DNA of 51,425 nt. It comes from a virus. The stretch is from the IMG/VR virus record IMGVR_UViG_3300037297_000175, positions 1 to 51,425 of that record; one strand, 5' to 3'. The notes under the pieces were generated by a model. It was not told where the DNA came from, made no database searches, and worked only from the letters and a program-made list of their open reading frames with translations. Position numbers and translations under genes: made by a program. Positions 16,474 through 24,516 of this stretch are shown here, piece after piece. Position 1 is the first letter of the stretch; each line of letters begins with the position of its first letter.

Positions 16474-16878
16474 TCAAGCCAGAAACAAACTGAAAACCAA
16501 ACTCACAGTCTCGAAATCGGCATAGTCCAGGCTGTTCAGTCTTACGGGGGCGATTCCGAGAGTGTCCCCCATCATGGCCAGCGTTTTTGCGCTTGCATCG
16601 CCCTGCTTGTACTTGTCCATTGCCCTCAAAGCGGTGACCTTTGGACGCTTCGTGAACTCAATGCGTGGTAGATCCTCTGATTGCGTCAGCACCGTTGGCC
16701 AACCCTCTTCGTTCACTTCGATGTCGCCACGTTTCACATGGTAGATGAACAAATCGCGACTGCTGCTTACATCCGTGCGATCGGAAAAGTCCCTTGGCTT
16801 CTCCATGTCCAACCGTGCAACGGTTGCAAACCGATTGAAATCTTGCTCTGCGATTTCTTTGCAAATTTTTTCAGTCAT
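16474..16878 (-). CDS. Tail assembly chaperone, Mu gp41-like
   Basis: 134 aa. Typical order: EVNEEGWPTVLTQSEDLPRIEFTKRPKVTALRAMD, then MMGDTLGIAPVRLNSLDYADFETVSLVFSLFL. Proteins of this kind bind the tape measure before the tube polymerises. The last codons overlap an open +1/-2 frame that continues as the 70-aa extension. The ATG has AAAGGCATTGAG upstream. About 77 bases separate it from the tube gene, with a hairpin between. Confidence 0.85.
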   Translation of the reverse strand: MTEKICKEIAEQDFNRFATVARLDMEKPRDFSDRTDVSSSRDLFIYHVKRGDIEVNEEGWPTVLTQSEDLPRIEFTKRPKVTALRAMDKYKQGDASAKTLAMMGDTLGIAPVRLNSLDYADFETVSLVFSLFLA

Positions 16879-16897
16879 CTCAATGCCTTTCTAAAAG

Positions 16898-16945
16898 GTG
16901 CCCCGGCATACGGCGAGAAAGGCAAGTAAAACGCCACCGGGACAC
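16898..16945 (-). terminator. Possible attenuator hairpin between tube and chaperone
   Basis: On the minus strand GTGTCCCGG (16945-16937) can pair with CCGGGGCAC (16906-16898), nine pairs with one G-U, enclosing a second GGCG/CGCC pair, and is followed by CTTTTAG. It sits between the tube and chaperone genes. It could lower expression of the chaperone relative to the tube. The T-run is short, so it would be a weak terminator. Confidence 0.35.
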
Positions 16946-16955
16946 ATGATGCCTT

Positions 16956-17336
16956 TCACAGTTTCTTGATCATGCCACTTCCACCGGCGCTCAGCGTGAC
17001 TGAGGCCGTCGCTGGGTTTGCCTCGATTGTTCCCGTAATGTTCCCATTGCCGATGTAGTTGATACCGCCCGCATAGGTGATCACAACCTCGCCGCCTCCC
17101 TTCTTTTGGAAGTCAACTAGGTACTCATGATCTCCATTCTCGATGTCGAACGTAAGCTTTACCGAAGAAATTGACCACGGGACAGGTGTCCGAAGTTCGC
17201 GGTGAGTAAAATTGCCGTTCATCTCGTGGGTAATCTCGATCCCGCCCATGACCACGGTAGGGTCCGAATCGACAGTTACCGGCAGCTCACGGCCGCCAAA
17301 GGAAACACTTTCAAGGGGTCCACCTGTTGCCGTCAT
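16956..17336 (-). CDS. Tail tube protein, Mu gpM-like
   Basis: 126 aa. Small beta protein directly after the sheath gene: PVTVDSDPTVVMGGIEITHEMNGNFTHRELRTPVPWSISSVKLTFDI, typical of the gpM tube family. The stop of the sheath overlaps the ATG, preceded by GGAGG. It would form the inner tube inside the sheath. Confidence 0.85.
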   Translation of the reverse strand: MTATGGPLESVSFGGRELPVTVDSDPTVVMGGIEITHEMNGNFTHRELRTPVPWSISSVKLTFDIENGDHEYLVDFQKKGGGEVVITYAGGINYIGNGNITGTIEANPATASVTLSAGGSGMIKKL

Positions 17337-18823
17337 GATTGACCTCCGTAATTAAATCCAGACGCGAAATCGATTGAAATCACGTTGGCGTTGCCGGCCA
17401 GTTTGGCCACCATCTTGACATCGAGCCGTTTTGGATTTGTAAGGCCGATATCGGCGCTGCTGTTTTCTTTTGCGAAATCCGGATCGGCTATGATGGCGTC
17501 CAACGCCAGTACGTCGATGATTCGATAGAGAGCTGCCACCGCGTGCTTCGGTTTTCTTGCCTCGGGATTGGTTGATACCTGGTTGTTCGGAATCAACGGT
17601 TTCCCATCCCACTTGGAACCGTTGAACTCCAGGTCCAGCTCGTTGATGACCGTGCTCCGCTTCGCGAAGTCGACCACGTAGCGGAATCCCGGGGGCTCCT
17701 CCCCGGTCGGATGGTAGCAGGTCACGACATCGCCGATCTGCACCACCCCGTCTTTCACCTGGACCGTGGAGCAGCCCATCTTGACCGCGGCATCGCGCTG
17801 TGCACTCGTCCACTGGTCGCCATCGGCCGCTGGGGTAAGCCCGGTGCACGGCAATGATCCATAGTCGTGAGCCGGGTTCTGGTTGTCCATCTTGGCGATC
17901 TCTCGCACCTGATCCGCAGCGATGACAAACGGCAGGTCATGAGATCCTGAGTTTGTCAAAATAGCGTTGGTACGGTCCGTTTTTCTGGCGTCGGTGACGG
18001 CCGTGACCGCGCTCCATGATGCGTTGCAGCCGGTGAACACGCACAGTGGCTTGTGCACCTCGGGGTCGCGGCGGCCCTCGCCGAATAGCGCGAACTCGTC
18101 CAACTCGTCGCTGTCGGTGTAGTCGAGGGAGTTGATGGCGTGCGTCTCCCACGTATTGCCGACTTGCGCGAGCGCTGCCGAGATGTCCGGAGTTCCAGCG
18201 CCATTCGCTGGCTGAACAATGGTGAAAGAGGTCTCGGTGTCAATTGGAGACACCACCTCGACATAAACATTGTTCCCGCTGGCGCCCTCCCATTTGACCT
18301 CCAGGTTGCAAACTCCGGTTCCATCTGTTGCGGCAGCCGGCATACCAAGGATGGCGTTGATTGCAGCCACGATCTTTGTAGCTATCGTGGCATCGGTATC
18401 CGTGGACACGACAGAGAACTTGTCAGACAGAATGTTCCCAATCTTTACTTGATGCTCCTGTGTCTTCGTGAGCGTGCCAGGAACAGGCGTGATTGACCCT
18501 GTGGCCTGAACCCCGCCCGTGGCAGGCTGAGCTAGAGGATATAGGGTTACCTCTATAGAACCAACTCCACCGCCATACTTAGGGAATAGCGATTGTACCA
18601 TCAGATGGGCGGGCGACCCCCATCCCTCGACCTCGCCGACTTCTTCGGCGGAGAATACCCTCCGCTTTGTCGTCGAATAAGTATTGGCCTCGTTCCCTTG
18701 GGCAAAAACGGGTATTCTTGTCGGTCGGTATCGCGTACCGGCGGCGCCGAGGACCTGGTGATACGATCTGATCGCAACCCCTCGGGCAACTCTGTCGGGC
18801 GGATATGCATAGGTTACTGGCAT
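17333..18823 (-). CDS. Contractile tail sheath, Mu gpL-like
   Basis: 496 aa. It opens with YPPDRVARGVAIRSYHQVLG, followed by an inserted beta domain (residues about 110-205) common in this family, then ALAQVGNTWETHAINSLDYTDSD and late YRIIDVLALDAIIADPDFAK. The sheath makes the tail contractile, so this is a myovirus-type virion. GAGGTGTAAGA precedes the ATG. Its length is typical. Confidence 0.9.
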   Translation of the reverse strand: MPVTYAYPPDRVARGVAIRSYHQVLGAAGTRYRPTRIPVFAQGNEANTYSTTKRRVFSAEEVGEVEGWGSPAHLMVQSLFPKYGGGVGSIEVTLYPLAQPATGGVQATGSITPVPGTLTKTQEHQVKIGNILSDKFSVVSTDTDATIATKIVAAINAILGMPAAATDGTGVCNLEVKWEGASGNNVYVEVVSPIDTETSFTIVQPANGAGTPDISAALAQVGNTWETHAINSLDYTDSDELDEFALFGEGRRDPEVHKPLCVFTGCNASWSAVTAVTDARKTDRTNAILTNSGSHDLPFVIAADQVREIAKMDNQNPAHDYGSLPCTGLTPAADGDQWTSAQRDAAVKMGCSTVQVKDGVVQIGDVVTCYHPTGEEPPGFRYVVDFAKRSTVINELDLEFNGSKWDGKPLIPNNQVSTNPEARKPKHAVAALYRIIDVLALDAIIADPDFAKENSSADIGLTNPKRLDVKMVAKLAGNANVISIDFASGFNYGGQS

Positions 18824-18825
18824 TC

Positions 18826-20895
18826 TTACACCTCGCGTCTTAGCTCTGCACGGACAAGGCCGTCAGGCTCATGATAAACTTTGATATTGATGAGCTCCAG
18901 AGTCGGTGGCTCCTCAAGGTCGATTGTTTCATTGTGATGCACTTCAAGCGCAACCCGAAGCCCCATTACGTTCTGGACCGCAGGATTCCCCGATTGGGGC
19001 TGGAATGGGGTTAAGTCCGATACCCAACGACTCCATACCGGTTCTCCATCATTTGAAAAACCGAGTCGTCTATATTTGGGATGCATCAGGAATCGGCGGA
19101 TGAGTCTACCAACCTTATGCACACCCTTGGCTGAAGATTCATCCCCGGGAGCGTGGCCGTCGACTGTCGCCCTAGATGGTGCCCAAGTGTAGCAGTCAAC
19201 ATTATACTGACTTTTCGCCGCCTGCCTCGTAATACTGTTGGACGTTGGCTTGTCGAACGTGCTTGAGTCGTACCAAACGTTGACGATTGGTGTCTTGTCC
19301 GCGCCGTCTCGGTAGAGCTCCCACGGGTCGATACGTTCGGCGTAGACCAGAAACTTCCAGTCATCCGGATCATATCCAGCAGCGGCCGCAAGGGCCTGTT
19401 GAGACGCCGTCTCGAGCGCCAAGATCTCGGCAATCCTGTCTCTGACAATCTCGAATCCATCCATGTCTGTCACCAATGGGATTATCCACTCTCGCGTAAA
19501 TGGATACTCGGAAGCGTTCATTACCGATGCAGGCGACCATATCGCGGCACTCGCTTTGTTTTCTTGGGTCGCGATGGCATTAATCATCGACGCCGGCGAG
19601 TAGATGACTGCGGAAGCGTAGTTGAGGATTGCGTTGATGGCCACCGCGTGCGCGACGGACGCAGGGGAGCTGAAATCGGCCGTTGCGATGTTTTGCTGGG
19701 TCGCCGATGCGGATGCTTGCGAGGCTGGCGACGAGATGTTCGCCGATGCAATGTTGACTGCGGCATTGGTCGCCGTAGCGCTGGCCTCGGATGCCGGCGA
19801 GAAAAAAGATGCTGACGCATCGTTTGCCTGAGTAGCGTTGGCGCTATATTCTGGTGCTGGCGAATAGGCATTGCCTGATGCGATGTTAGCGCTCGACGCC
19901 GTTGCCGCTACCTTAGATGCCGGCGACAGGAAATCTGCTGACGCCTCATTTGCTTGGGTGGCGCCTGCACTGTGCTCCGATGCTGGTGAATAGGCTTCAC
20001 CAGATGCGCTATTGACGCTCGTCGTCGAAGCCTCCGCCTCCGAGGCCGGAGAGAACGCCGATGCTGATGCTTGGTTTGACTGTGTGCCGGTAGACGCCGA
20101 TATCGACGCGGGGGATTGGATATTGCCCGTGCATGCATTTGTGGACGCGGACAGCGTGACCGAAAATCCTACAGAGTTTCTCTGGCCGCTATCTGTCGTT
20201 ACAAAAGCATAGACGGTTCCTGCCGATAGACCGCCCTGGACGACGGTGCCGGTGATGGTGTCGTCTACCCATGTGGATACCGTCTGCTCTACCTTGATCG
20301 TGGCGGAATCGTAGTTGATGTTGTCACAGAGCTCGAACTTCCCGCCACCTTGTGCCGTTTCAAAGTCCGATCCGGTACCTGATAGCGATCCTCCAGGTGT
20401 GATGGGGTTGCCCGAGTTGACGCCGCTGATCGATGGGGGAATATACCCCCATGCCTGCATTCCAACAGTATGCCCATAGGTGCTCGGAAGATTAATCGAA
20501 GGATCAGACGCCGCCCACGTGGAGTATGTCGCAGCGACATACCTCAGAGTGCCGCCAGCGCTAGAAGACAATGTACCGTTGGTATCGCAGTTGCCACCGA
20601 GCCAAACCTCGTCGTTCTGCGTGACGGCAAAGTCGTCTATTGGAACTTCATTCCAAGATGAACCTGCACATGCATACCCGTCGTCATTGGATGCCAGAAG
20701 GTCGCCGGGGTGATCGGATCCGTTGTCGAGATGGGCGGCTACTTTGAGATTTCCGGATGAGATTGAATAATTTCGAATGTACTTTACAACGCCTGTGTAC
20801 AGAACCGTGTACTTGTTCGCCCCATAGTAATTGGGTAGCCTCGATGCGGTCGGCACCAAAGACCACTCGTTCCCTATGAGGCGTCGTAGCGGCAT
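18826..20895 (-). CDS. Repeat-extended minor tail protein
   Basis: 689 aa. I start it at ATG 20895, sharing one base with the previous stop (TAATG). Residues about 1-250 are a beta-rich, Gly/Ser/Thr-rich domain. Residues about 260-455 hold ten copies of a roughly 20-residue unit with SPAS (once SPAP) followed by alternating Ala/Ser/Thr. The last ~225 residues (from MDGFEIVRDRIAEILALE) look like a complete minor tail/completion protein of the sort encoded before the sheath in Mu-type phages. It may be a fusion of a terminator-like domain with a long surface fibre. Exact function unknown. Confidence 0.6.
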   Translation of the reverse strand: MPLRRLIGNEWSLVPTASRLPNYYGANKYTVLYTGVVKYIRNYSISSGNLKVAAHLDNGSDHPGDLLASNDDGYACAGSSWNEVPIDDFAVTQNDEVWLGGNCDTNGTLSSSAGGTLRYVAATYSTWAASDPSINLPSTYGHTVGMQAWGYIPPSISGVNSGNPITPGGSLSGTGSDFETAQGGGKFELCDNINYDSATIKVEQTVSTWVDDTITGTVVQGGLSAGTVYAFVTTDSGQRNSVGFSVTLSASTNACTGNIQSPASISASTGTQSNQASASAFSPASEAEASTTSVNSASGEAYSPASEHSAGATQANEASADFLSPASKVAATASSANIASGNAYSPAPEYSANATQANDASASFFSPASEASATATNAAVNIASANISSPASQASASATQQNIATADFSSPASVAHAVAINAILNYASAVIYSPASMINAIATQENKASAAIWSPASVMNASEYPFTREWIIPLVTDMDGFEIVRDRIAEILALETASQQALAAAAGYDPDDWKFLVYAERIDPWELYRDGADKTPIVNVWYDSSTFDKPTSNSITRQAAKSQYNVDCYTWAPSRATVDGHAPGDESSAKGVHKVGRLIRRFLMHPKYRRLGFSNDGEPVWSRWVSDLTPFQPQSGNPAVQNVMGLRVALEVHHNETIDLEEPPTLELINIKVYHEPDGLVRAELRREV

Positions 20896-21227
20896 TACCC
20901 AAGCATCGCTTTCAGTTGATTGATTTGGGTGACATTGTTCTGGCACCCAGAGCAGAGCTCTTCGTATGTCGTGTATCCAGCAGCCGCGCAGGTCTCGCAC
21001 CGATTAAAGTTGCGATTGGACAAATCCAGGATGCGGGCGATCTCGTCGGCGAAGCGGGAGTCACTTGGATTCACCCAGATACCGCCCGTCTCCTCGCGCG
21101 AGCTCTCGTTGTTCTCGCTGCAAAGCTGGATACAGATTTTTCCACGCCACTTCTCCCGGACATACCATGGGACACTGGTCAGCTCGAATGTGTGTCCGAC
21201 ATCGAGCTTTTGGTAGATGGATTTCAT
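20895..21227 (-). CDS. Hypothetical Cys-rich protein
   Basis: 110 aa with a C-terminal CETCAAAGYTTYEELCSGC (C-x2-C, C-x2-C), a possible zinc ribbon. The rest is beta-like (GHTFELTSVPWYVREKWRGK). GGAGG precedes the ATG. It lies between a head-tail-region gene and the repeat protein. It was not recognised as a known family. Confidence 0.55.
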   Translation of the reverse strand: MKSIYQKLDVGHTFELTSVPWYVREKWRGKICIQLCSENNESSREETGGIWVNPSDSRFADEIARILDLSNRNFNRCETCAAAGYTTYEELCSGCQNNVTQINQLKAMLG

Positions 21228-21236
21228 CGAACCTCC

Positions 21237-21662
21237 TTACGGTGTCGGATCGTAGGTTTCGCGCTGGGTGACCGTTGGTGCCGCGCTGAACGTCACCGGA
21301 ATGTCCGTGGCGAGGGTCAACGAGGTCAATTCGAATTCCTCACCAGAGCCCGTTGCTCCAACGGATCCTGTCTCTCGCACGTTGCCGTCCTTGTCGCATA
21401 TGGCGACCTTCGCGACAGTGCCTGCGGCCGATGGCAACTGCTGATAGCCAACCCATGACGCCTCGCCATCCGGTGGATTGAACGTGCTCACGGCATCAAC
21501 AGCATCAGCGACGGCCTTGGTCGTGTCGAGATTGATGACCAATAGATCGGCGTCACCTGATGTCCGGTATCTCAGGGTTGGGTAGGTGCCCGATCCTGCA
21601 TCAAAAAGCGCATTGCCGGCATTTCTCATGGCGTTGCGCATTGGCATGCTTAATGTACTCAT
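21237..21662 (-). CDS. Phage structural protein, head-tail region
   Basis: 141 aa, beta-rich. N-terminus RNAMRNAGNALFDAGSGTYPTLRYRTSG, a form common in short virion proteins of this genome region. It sits between the joining-type gene and tail genes. Probably a minor virion component; the family is not certain. The start ATG is close to the previous stop (about three bases). Confidence 0.55.
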   Translation of the reverse strand: MSTLSMPMRNAMRNAGNALFDAGSGTYPTLRYRTSGDADLLVINLDTTKAVADAVDAVSTFNPPDGEASWVGYQQLPSAAGTVAKVAICDKDGNVRETGSVGATGSGEEFELTSLTLATDIPVTFSAAPTVTQRETYDPTP

Positions 21663-21665
21663 ACT

Positions 21666-22049
21666 TTATTCACTTTCATACAACTCAAGAAAGAGCGTGT
21701 TCAGTCCGGCCCCGTTGTCCGGGTTGGATTCCGAGACCTTGAATTTCCCTGGAATGCCGTTGACATCGACGGTGTCCACCACCCATGGCCTGGAATCCTT
21801 GTCGGCAATACCTCGTATCCCCTCAAAGCCCACGACCAGCAGTTCGGAGATGAGCACGGAGATGGAGGATTGCCTCCCGGTCACGTACTGACCGGTCCCC
21901 GGGTCTATGGCGAGGTGGATGTCGTTTCCGAAAACTCGAAACGCATGGAAGGCGCCAGCGGGGCTCGTGATGGTACACAGATCCCCGCCTGTTTCTTCGT
22001 CGTTCATGATCTCGATCAGGTCGAGATGCGCTTCATCTCGAAGGGACAT
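21666..22049 (-). CDS. Putative head-tail joining protein
   Basis: 127 aa. The blocks SLRDEAHLDLIEIMNDEETGGDLCTITSP, DPGTGQYVTGRQSSISVLI and RGIADKDSRPWVV, then VSESNPDN, are characteristic of a widespread small phage protein placed right after the capsid genes, generally taken as a head-tail joining/completion (FII-like) protein. Order and size agree with that. Ribosome site not obvious; the start abuts the upstream stop. Confidence 0.65.
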   Translation of the reverse strand: MSLRDEAHLDLIEIMNDEETGGDLCTITSPAGAFHAFRVFGNDIHLAIDPGTGQYVTGRQSSISVLISELLVVGFEGIRGIADKDSRPWVVDTVDVNGIPGKFKVSESNPDNGAGLNTLFLELYESE

Positions 22050-22358
22050 CTACTTCTTGGCCGCCTCCTTGAGCTTCAATTCGTAGTCGGCCTTAGTGAC
22101 GACATCGCCCCGTTCAACAAGATCTAGAAAAATCGCATTGGAATCGCCACGGAAGCATTTTGGAGTAACTGCGCAACCAGCGTCTATGATACCTTTGAGG
22201 GTTCCACAAATCGAACGCCCCGGCGCGACCACGTACTCGCTTTGTTTCGCGTCCGTCTTGTCATCTGGGTTTCGCATTACGTCGTCCTTCGACGCATCAA
22301 TACCCGTGGCGGTATCGGTGACAGATTCAGGCGATGGCATATGTTTTGATTTACCCAT
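22050..22358 (-). CDS. Small head-region protein
   Basis: 102 aa, highly charged N-terminal 40 residues, then EYVVAPGRSICGTLKGIIDAGCAVTP and a charged C-terminus ending in AAKK. Placed right after the major capsid gene, where lambda-type genomes carry FI or similar head-accessory genes. Sequence family not recognised; role inferred only from location. Confidence 0.5.
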   Translation of the reverse strand: MGKSKHMPSPESVTDTATGIDASKDDVMRNPDDKTDAKQSEYVVAPGRSICGTLKGIIDAGCAVTPKCFRGDSNAIFLDLVERGDVVTKADYELKLKEAAKK

Positions 22359-22360
22359 GG

Positions 22361-23464
22361 CTAGAATCCTTTCGTGGTTAGGGTCCCGAATCGGTCAATC
22401 GTGATCGGTGCCAAAGCAATGCGGGTTCCTACACCGAAATTGAACACCTCATAATCCTCAGAGAACCACATGTTGTAAGAAAGATCGGCAAGCTTATTTG
22501 GATCTGCCATTCGTCCGCCCTGTACCAGTCGAGCCGCCTCCTGGTTGATACCGAACTTGTTCAGTTTCCCGAACGTCGCATCAAGCCTCGGCTCGGCTTC
22601 ACTGATCACCTTGTTGTCGGGCACGTATTTGGTAGCGGCTCCTGTCGACGGATCGTCATAGTACCCATCGTATGTGTACAGATCCACCTCGTGTCCACGC
22701 ACCTTGAGTACACCCTTGAAGATGAAATCCGCGGGCAATCTCGGATGGATTGGATCTCGACTATCGTCCAGACGGTAGATTTCACCCGTGTACGAGCTGG
22801 ACGCGCCGGCTTTGAATTGGTCCGTGTTTTTCATATCGTCAAAACACTTTGAATTCATAACGGAGCGCATGACCCTCTTTTTGCCATTGGTGGAAATCAC
22901 ATCATAGTGGTCCGCCATGTCAGTGAACGGAACCGCAGATCCAGTAGTCGTCCATGCCACCGATGCATTCGGAAAGTGCGTCGTTCTTGGCCCGAAGTCC
23001 TCAGTGAAAACCACCCCGTTCTCATCTGATAAGGACACCGTGGCAGATAGAAGCACCTGAGAGCCGTAGAGCTCGATTGCCAGCTTGATCATTTGCTGGA
23101 GCTCCATCACTGTAGGGGCAACCTTTGTTCGGATTTGCTCCATGATCGCTGGATTTTCATAGATTGTTTTGCCGATAGTGCGCCCCTGCATCACTTCATC
23201 AGCTCCGATTGTGAGCGCCTCCTTGTAGACTGTCGGGACAATCTCCTTGATAGTGAAGCTCTTCAGCGAATTCTTTCGATATCCCACACTGGGATCTCGA
23301 ACGGGAAGCGCGATCTTGCGGGATGTCCGCATCACATGGAACTCCACCTTCGTTTTGTTGTGGATTCCACCAACTGGAACCTTGAACAAGCTGGAAAGAC
23401 CAGCCGGCCCTTCATCTGCCTCGATGAACGGTTCCAGCAATTGAATCGTATCAGAAACGGCCAT
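22361..23464 (-). CDS. Major capsid protein, lambda gpE-like
   Basis: 367 aa. Recognised by its size, its place after the decoration protein and family features: residues 20-75 (KTKVEFHVMRTSRKIALPV, then GYRKNSLKSFTIKEIVP), the E-loop and the C-terminal domain (DMADHYDVISTNGKKRVMRSVMNSKCFDDM, and IALAPITIDRFGTLTTKGF). HK97 fold expected. It would form the shell of hexamers and pentamers. A GAGGG ribosome site precedes ATG. Confidence 0.9.
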   Translation of the reverse strand: MAVSDTIQLLEPFIEADEGPAGLSSLFKVPVGGIHNKTKVEFHVMRTSRKIALPVRDPSVGYRKNSLKSFTIKEIVPTVYKEALTIGADEVMQGRTIGKTIYENPAIMEQIRTKVAPTVMELQQMIKLAIELYGSQVLLSATVSLSDENGVVFTEDFGPRTTHFPNASVAWTTTGSAVPFTDMADHYDVISTNGKKRVMRSVMNSKCFDDMKNTDQFKAGASSSYTGEIYRLDDSRDPIHPRLPADFIFKGVLKVRGHEVDLYTYDGYYDDPSTGAATKYVPDNKVISEAEPRLDATFGKLNKFGINQEAARLVQGGRMADPNKLADLSYNMWFSEDYEVFNFGVGTRIALAPITIDRFGTLTTKGF

Positions 23465-23473
23465 TTTGCCCTC

Positions 23474-24160
23474 CTACCAGCTCTCTGTCCCGCCGAGGTC
23501 TCTTACTGCCTCGAACGTGATACCGCTGTTTTTGATGAGTTTGTCGAAGACGAGCGTATCAATTGCCGTGCTGTCATCGAGTTTCGAAAGTTTTGTCTTG
23601 TTCAAGTGACCACCTTTGATCACCCGGACACTGAGATCGCCGCTTGCCGCGAATGTCAGCGAATGCGGCAGAACCGCTGTTGGCTCGTTCAATCCGTTTG
23701 AGCCAGAGTCACTGTATGGCCCCATCTTCTTGGTGCTCGTGTTCCTGGCCAAAAGAGTTCCCTTTGGCCAAGTGGCGCTTTGGCCCGTTCCAGCAACGGC
23801 CGCATCCCATGTGAGTGTTGCGGTACTGGAGGCGTCGATAGCGATGGAGCTGCCCAATCCAGTGGAGTCGGATGTGATCTTCACATGTCCGGTGTCGACC
23901 TCTACAGAGCATCCGTCGAGCTGCGCATTGGCCTGTGCGGCAATAAGCGCGGCCGTGTTTGTCGTCCCATCGAACGTGACCGTCTGGTTGGCGCCACCAT
24001 CCACCGAGACAACAAGGGTCTTGGTGTCCTGATCCACCGTCTCGTTCGTTGCGGACGTGATACTCCCCGCTGTTCCTGTCAGGTCTGCTGTGATGAGCTC
24101 TGGCTCATAGTCGCATTTCCCCAGGACGAGATCGTCTCTTGTTTCGTGAGTCGTAATCAT
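23474..24160 (-). CDS. Head decoration protein with inserted domain
   Basis: 228 aa, start at ATG 24160 overlapping the protease stop (ATGA). The outer parts match gpD-type decoration proteins: MITTHETRDDLVLGKC at the start, and WPKGTLLARNTSTKKMGPYSDSG, SLTFAASGDLSVRVIKGGHL, LIKNSGITFEAVRDLGG at the end. Between them (residues about 25-115) is an extra beta domain with TLVVSVDGGANQTVTFDGTTN and HVKITSDSTGLGSSIAI, which looks like the insertion domains of tail sheath proteins. About twice the size of the usual decoration protein. Confidence 0.75.
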   Translation of the reverse strand: MITTHETRDDLVLGKCDYEPELITADLTGTAGSITSATNETVDQDTKTLVVSVDGGANQTVTFDGTTNTAALIAAQANAQLDGCSVEVDTGHVKITSDSTGLGSSIAIDASSTATLTWDAAVAGTGQSATWPKGTLLARNTSTKKMGPYSDSGSNGLNEPTAVLPHSLTFAASGDLSVRVIKGGHLNKTKLSKLDDSTAIDTLVFDKLIKNSGITFEAVRDLGGTESW

Positions 24161-24516
24161 TCCACCACCCATCCTTTGTGTTTGGCCAAAAAGGCTTGTC
24201 GGTCCTTCTCGTCCTGGCTGGCTGTCAATGCAGCGGCATCGCCAGCGGTATTGATCTCGGGCGGGCTGTCGTCCTGTCGAGCCTGGATCATGTTGCGCTT
24301 CATGGCGGCTGACATGTGCTGCGCCTTCACCATTTCGGTGATGCCCTCTCCGTCCTTGATCGCCTTGTGAGCCGCCTCGACATCGCCGCTTCCTTCCGCG
24401 AGGATAAGGTGAGCACAGGCGCGCTCGTGCTCCTCTTTTGAGCCCGCCTCTTTGCCCGCGTTGAAAACAGCGTCATACGTGGCCCGGTGCTCTTCCTTCA
24501 GTGTTTTCGGGTCCAT
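24157..24516 (-). CDS. Nested capsid scaffold, Nu3-like
   Basis: Internal in-frame ATG 24516 of the protease, six bases after a good GGAG ribosome site, would give a 119-aa protein with MDPKTLKEEHRATYDAVF, a helical, charged scaffold-type sequence. Lambda makes its scaffold Nu3 from the same place in gene C, so this is most likely the scaffold. Not proven for this phage. Confidence 0.65.
   Translation of the reverse strand: MDPKTLKEEHRATYDAVFNAGKEAGSKEEHERACAHLILAEGSGDVEAAHKAIKDGEGITEMVKAQHMSAAMKRNMIQARQDDSPPEINTAGDAAALTASQDEKDRQAFLAKHKGWVVE

Noticed and set aside
17352-17849. 165-aa minus ORF inside the sheath gene
   Set aside because: Shadow of the sheath coding region; Arg-rich without motifs.
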